This document shows positions 6,387 through 7,182 of a stretch of 7,182 nucleotides of DNA, one piece after another (within the stretch, counting starts at the first letter, position 1; each line of letters begins with the position of its first letter). The position numbers and the translations under genes are program-made. Origin of the DNA: Candidatus Aenigmatarchaeota archaeon (lineage in GTDB: Archaea > Aenigmatarchaeota > Aenigmatarchaeia > PWEA01 > JACRMZ01); contig JACRMZ010000004.1 in the NCBI GenBank assembly GCA_016219455.1, forward strand, positions 1 to 7,182. The letters are read 5' to 3'. Under the pieces are notes generated by a model that did no database searches, was not told where the DNA came from, and saw only the letters and a program-made list of their open reading frames with translations.

Positions 6387-6951
6387 GAAGCATTTTCCTG
6401 GCGGCAAGGAGGGGCACTCTGCTTTTCTTTTTAAATCAGCTGGCATGAAAAAGTCCAAGGGGCAGATGTTCGGCATAGACTTCACAATCGCAATTTTTTC
6501 ATTCCTTTTCATAATGGCATTCATCCAAATCCACCAAAACAGGATGCTTGATGAGATCCGCGAAGAGCGCGGGATATTCCTCCACGACAGGCTATCATAC
6601 ACGCTGGACAATCTTCTGGTAAGCGAGGGCTATCCGAAGGGGTGGAACTCCAGCAATGTGGTTTCAGTCGGCCTTGTGGAATCGTCAAACGTCCTCAAAA
6701 GGACAAGCCTGGAAGAGTTTTCAAAGCTTAACGAAACTTACGCTAAAAGGGTCCTGGGAGTCCGTGCCACAGACTTTTATTTCGACGTCTCGTATCCAAA
6801 CGGGACTGTTGCATATCTCGATGGTATTAACATAACTATGGGCACCTATCCTTTCGGAAACGCTACAGCCGTTTTCTCATCGTCCAGAAAGGCAATACTT
6901 GAAGGAAAACAAGTAAATGTAAACATGTACCTATGGGTGAAAACGCAATGA
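6379..6951 (+). CDS. Pilin-like membrane-anchored surface protein (third of the cluster)
   Basis: A 190-residue protein from the TTG at 6379, or 168 residues if the ATG at 6445 is used. The leader ends KKSKG, followed by QMFGIDFTIAIFSFLFIMAF, a class III-like junction in which Asp replaces the usual +5 Glu. The hydrophobic helix runs to about residue 51 and leads into a charged helix (MLDEIREERGIFLHDRL), as in pilin stalks. The head contains LLVSEGYPKGW (79-89), VVSVGLV (94-100) and LEEFSKLNETYAKRVLGV (111-128), which I recognise as recurring in archaeal pilin-cluster proteins. Sequons are at N90, N118, N140, N151 and N161. TTG is preferred because GGTGAT lies 5 nt upstream; the gene would then overlap the previous one by 8 nt. 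It overlaps the next gene by ATGA. The variant junction suggests a minor or specialised pilin, or a pilin-like protein that is not processed. Confidence 0.8.
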   Translation: MTKKHFPGGKEGHSAFLFKSAGMKKSKGQMFGIDFTIAIFSFLFIMAFIQIHQNRMLDEIREERGIFLHDRLSYTLDNLLVSEGYPKGWNSSNVVSVGLVESSNVLKRTSLEEFSKLNETYAKRVLGVRATDFYFDVSYPNGTVAYLDGINITMGTYPFGNATAVFSSSRKAILEGKQVNVNMYLWVKTQ

Positions 6952-7182
6952 GGAAAGGAATAATTTTCACGCTTGACGCCATACTTGCCATGGGACTTGT
7001 CTTGGCGCTTATTGGATTCACTGGAATATATTTTTCAATAACTCCTGAAATAAGGTACAGGAACGCCTATGTAAACGCGGAAGACTCGATGCAGCTCCTG
7101 TAGAAGCTGACGATAAACGACATCGCGCTAAAGGCAGACGAATTGATATCCGACAAGTATATAGTGCCAGACGACTACAACA
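6948..7182 (+). pseudogene. Fourth pilin-like gene, interrupted by in-frame TAG and cut by window edge
   Basis: The ATG at 6948 overlaps the previous stop and has GGTGA (6936-6940) 7 nt upstream, so it is well placed for coupled translation. The protein begins MRKGIIFTLDAILAMGLVLA, with a hydrophobic helix to about residue 30 and the FTLDA motif common in archaeal pilin-like proteins. At codon 52 there is TAG (7101-7103), after EDSMQLL. The frame then stays open for all 26 remaining codons, with pilin-like composition (KLTINDIALKADELIS), so the coding signal continues past the stop. The simplest reading is one substitution (for example CAG to TAG) in the strain or a sequencing or assembly error. 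TAG readthrough or pyrrolysine insertion is less likely, because TAG ends the Sec61-beta and COG1361 genes here. A 51-residue product would be a TM anchor with almost no head. The full extent is beyond the window. Confidence 0.7.

Noticed and set aside
6336..6611. Minus-strand open frame of 91 codons across the second and third pilin genes
   Set aside because: It is antisense to two well-supported genes, with no promoter or family match.
1118..7103. Genome-wide reassignment of TAG to pyrrolysine
   Set aside because: TAG is the natural stop of the COG1361 gene (1118-1120) and of Sec61-beta (5491-5493); readthrough of the former hits another TAG after 15 non-family codons, and Sec61-beta is already full length.

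Overview
The window is archaeal. The supporting evidence is a Sec61-beta-type translocon subunit, class III (pilin-like) signal peptides, TATA boxes about 25 nt upstream of start codons (suggesting leaderless mRNAs), GGAGGTGAT-type ribosome binding sites, and a COG1361-type surface protein. Compact, overlapping genes and the pilin style fit a small-genome (DPANN-like) archaeon, but that lineage call is only an inference. All three stop codons are used.

Layout: (1) Bases 1-2745, minus strand, hold a tightly overlapping three-gene operon read leftward: a MacB/LolD-type ABC ATPase, a secreted and membrane-tethered COG1361 (S-layer-like) protein, and a MacB/FtsX-like permease cut by the left edge. 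The permease fills 1-1131 and is the only gene there. (2) At 2818-3390, plus strand, a divergent gene encodes a two-TM membrane protein with a cytoplasmic winged-helix domain, a candidate regulator of the ABC operon. The two share a 72-base intergenic region with a TATA-like box readable both ways. (3) At 3471-5286, minus strand, a 90-residue helical protein and a full-length biotin-dependent carboxyltransferase (PccB/MmdA family) form a two-gene unit. No biotin carboxylase or biotinyl carrier is visible. (4) At 5335-5493, plus strand, is the 52-residue Sec61-beta/SecG subunit. (5) From 5529 to the right edge, plus strand, four pilin-like genes lie in tandem with tiny gaps or overlaps. The fourth carries an in-frame TAG at codon 52 and stays open beyond it to the window end.

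The window is largely devoted to the cell envelope: an ABC export or envelope-remodelling module with its probable regulator, a Sec translocon subunit, and a pilus or pseudopilus subunit operon whose products would be inserted by Sec. The carboxyltransferase pair is the metabolic exception. No RNA genes, CRISPR arrays, insertion sequences or phage genes were seen. No stretch above 300 bases lacks a gene; the longest gap is 80 bases (3391-3470).
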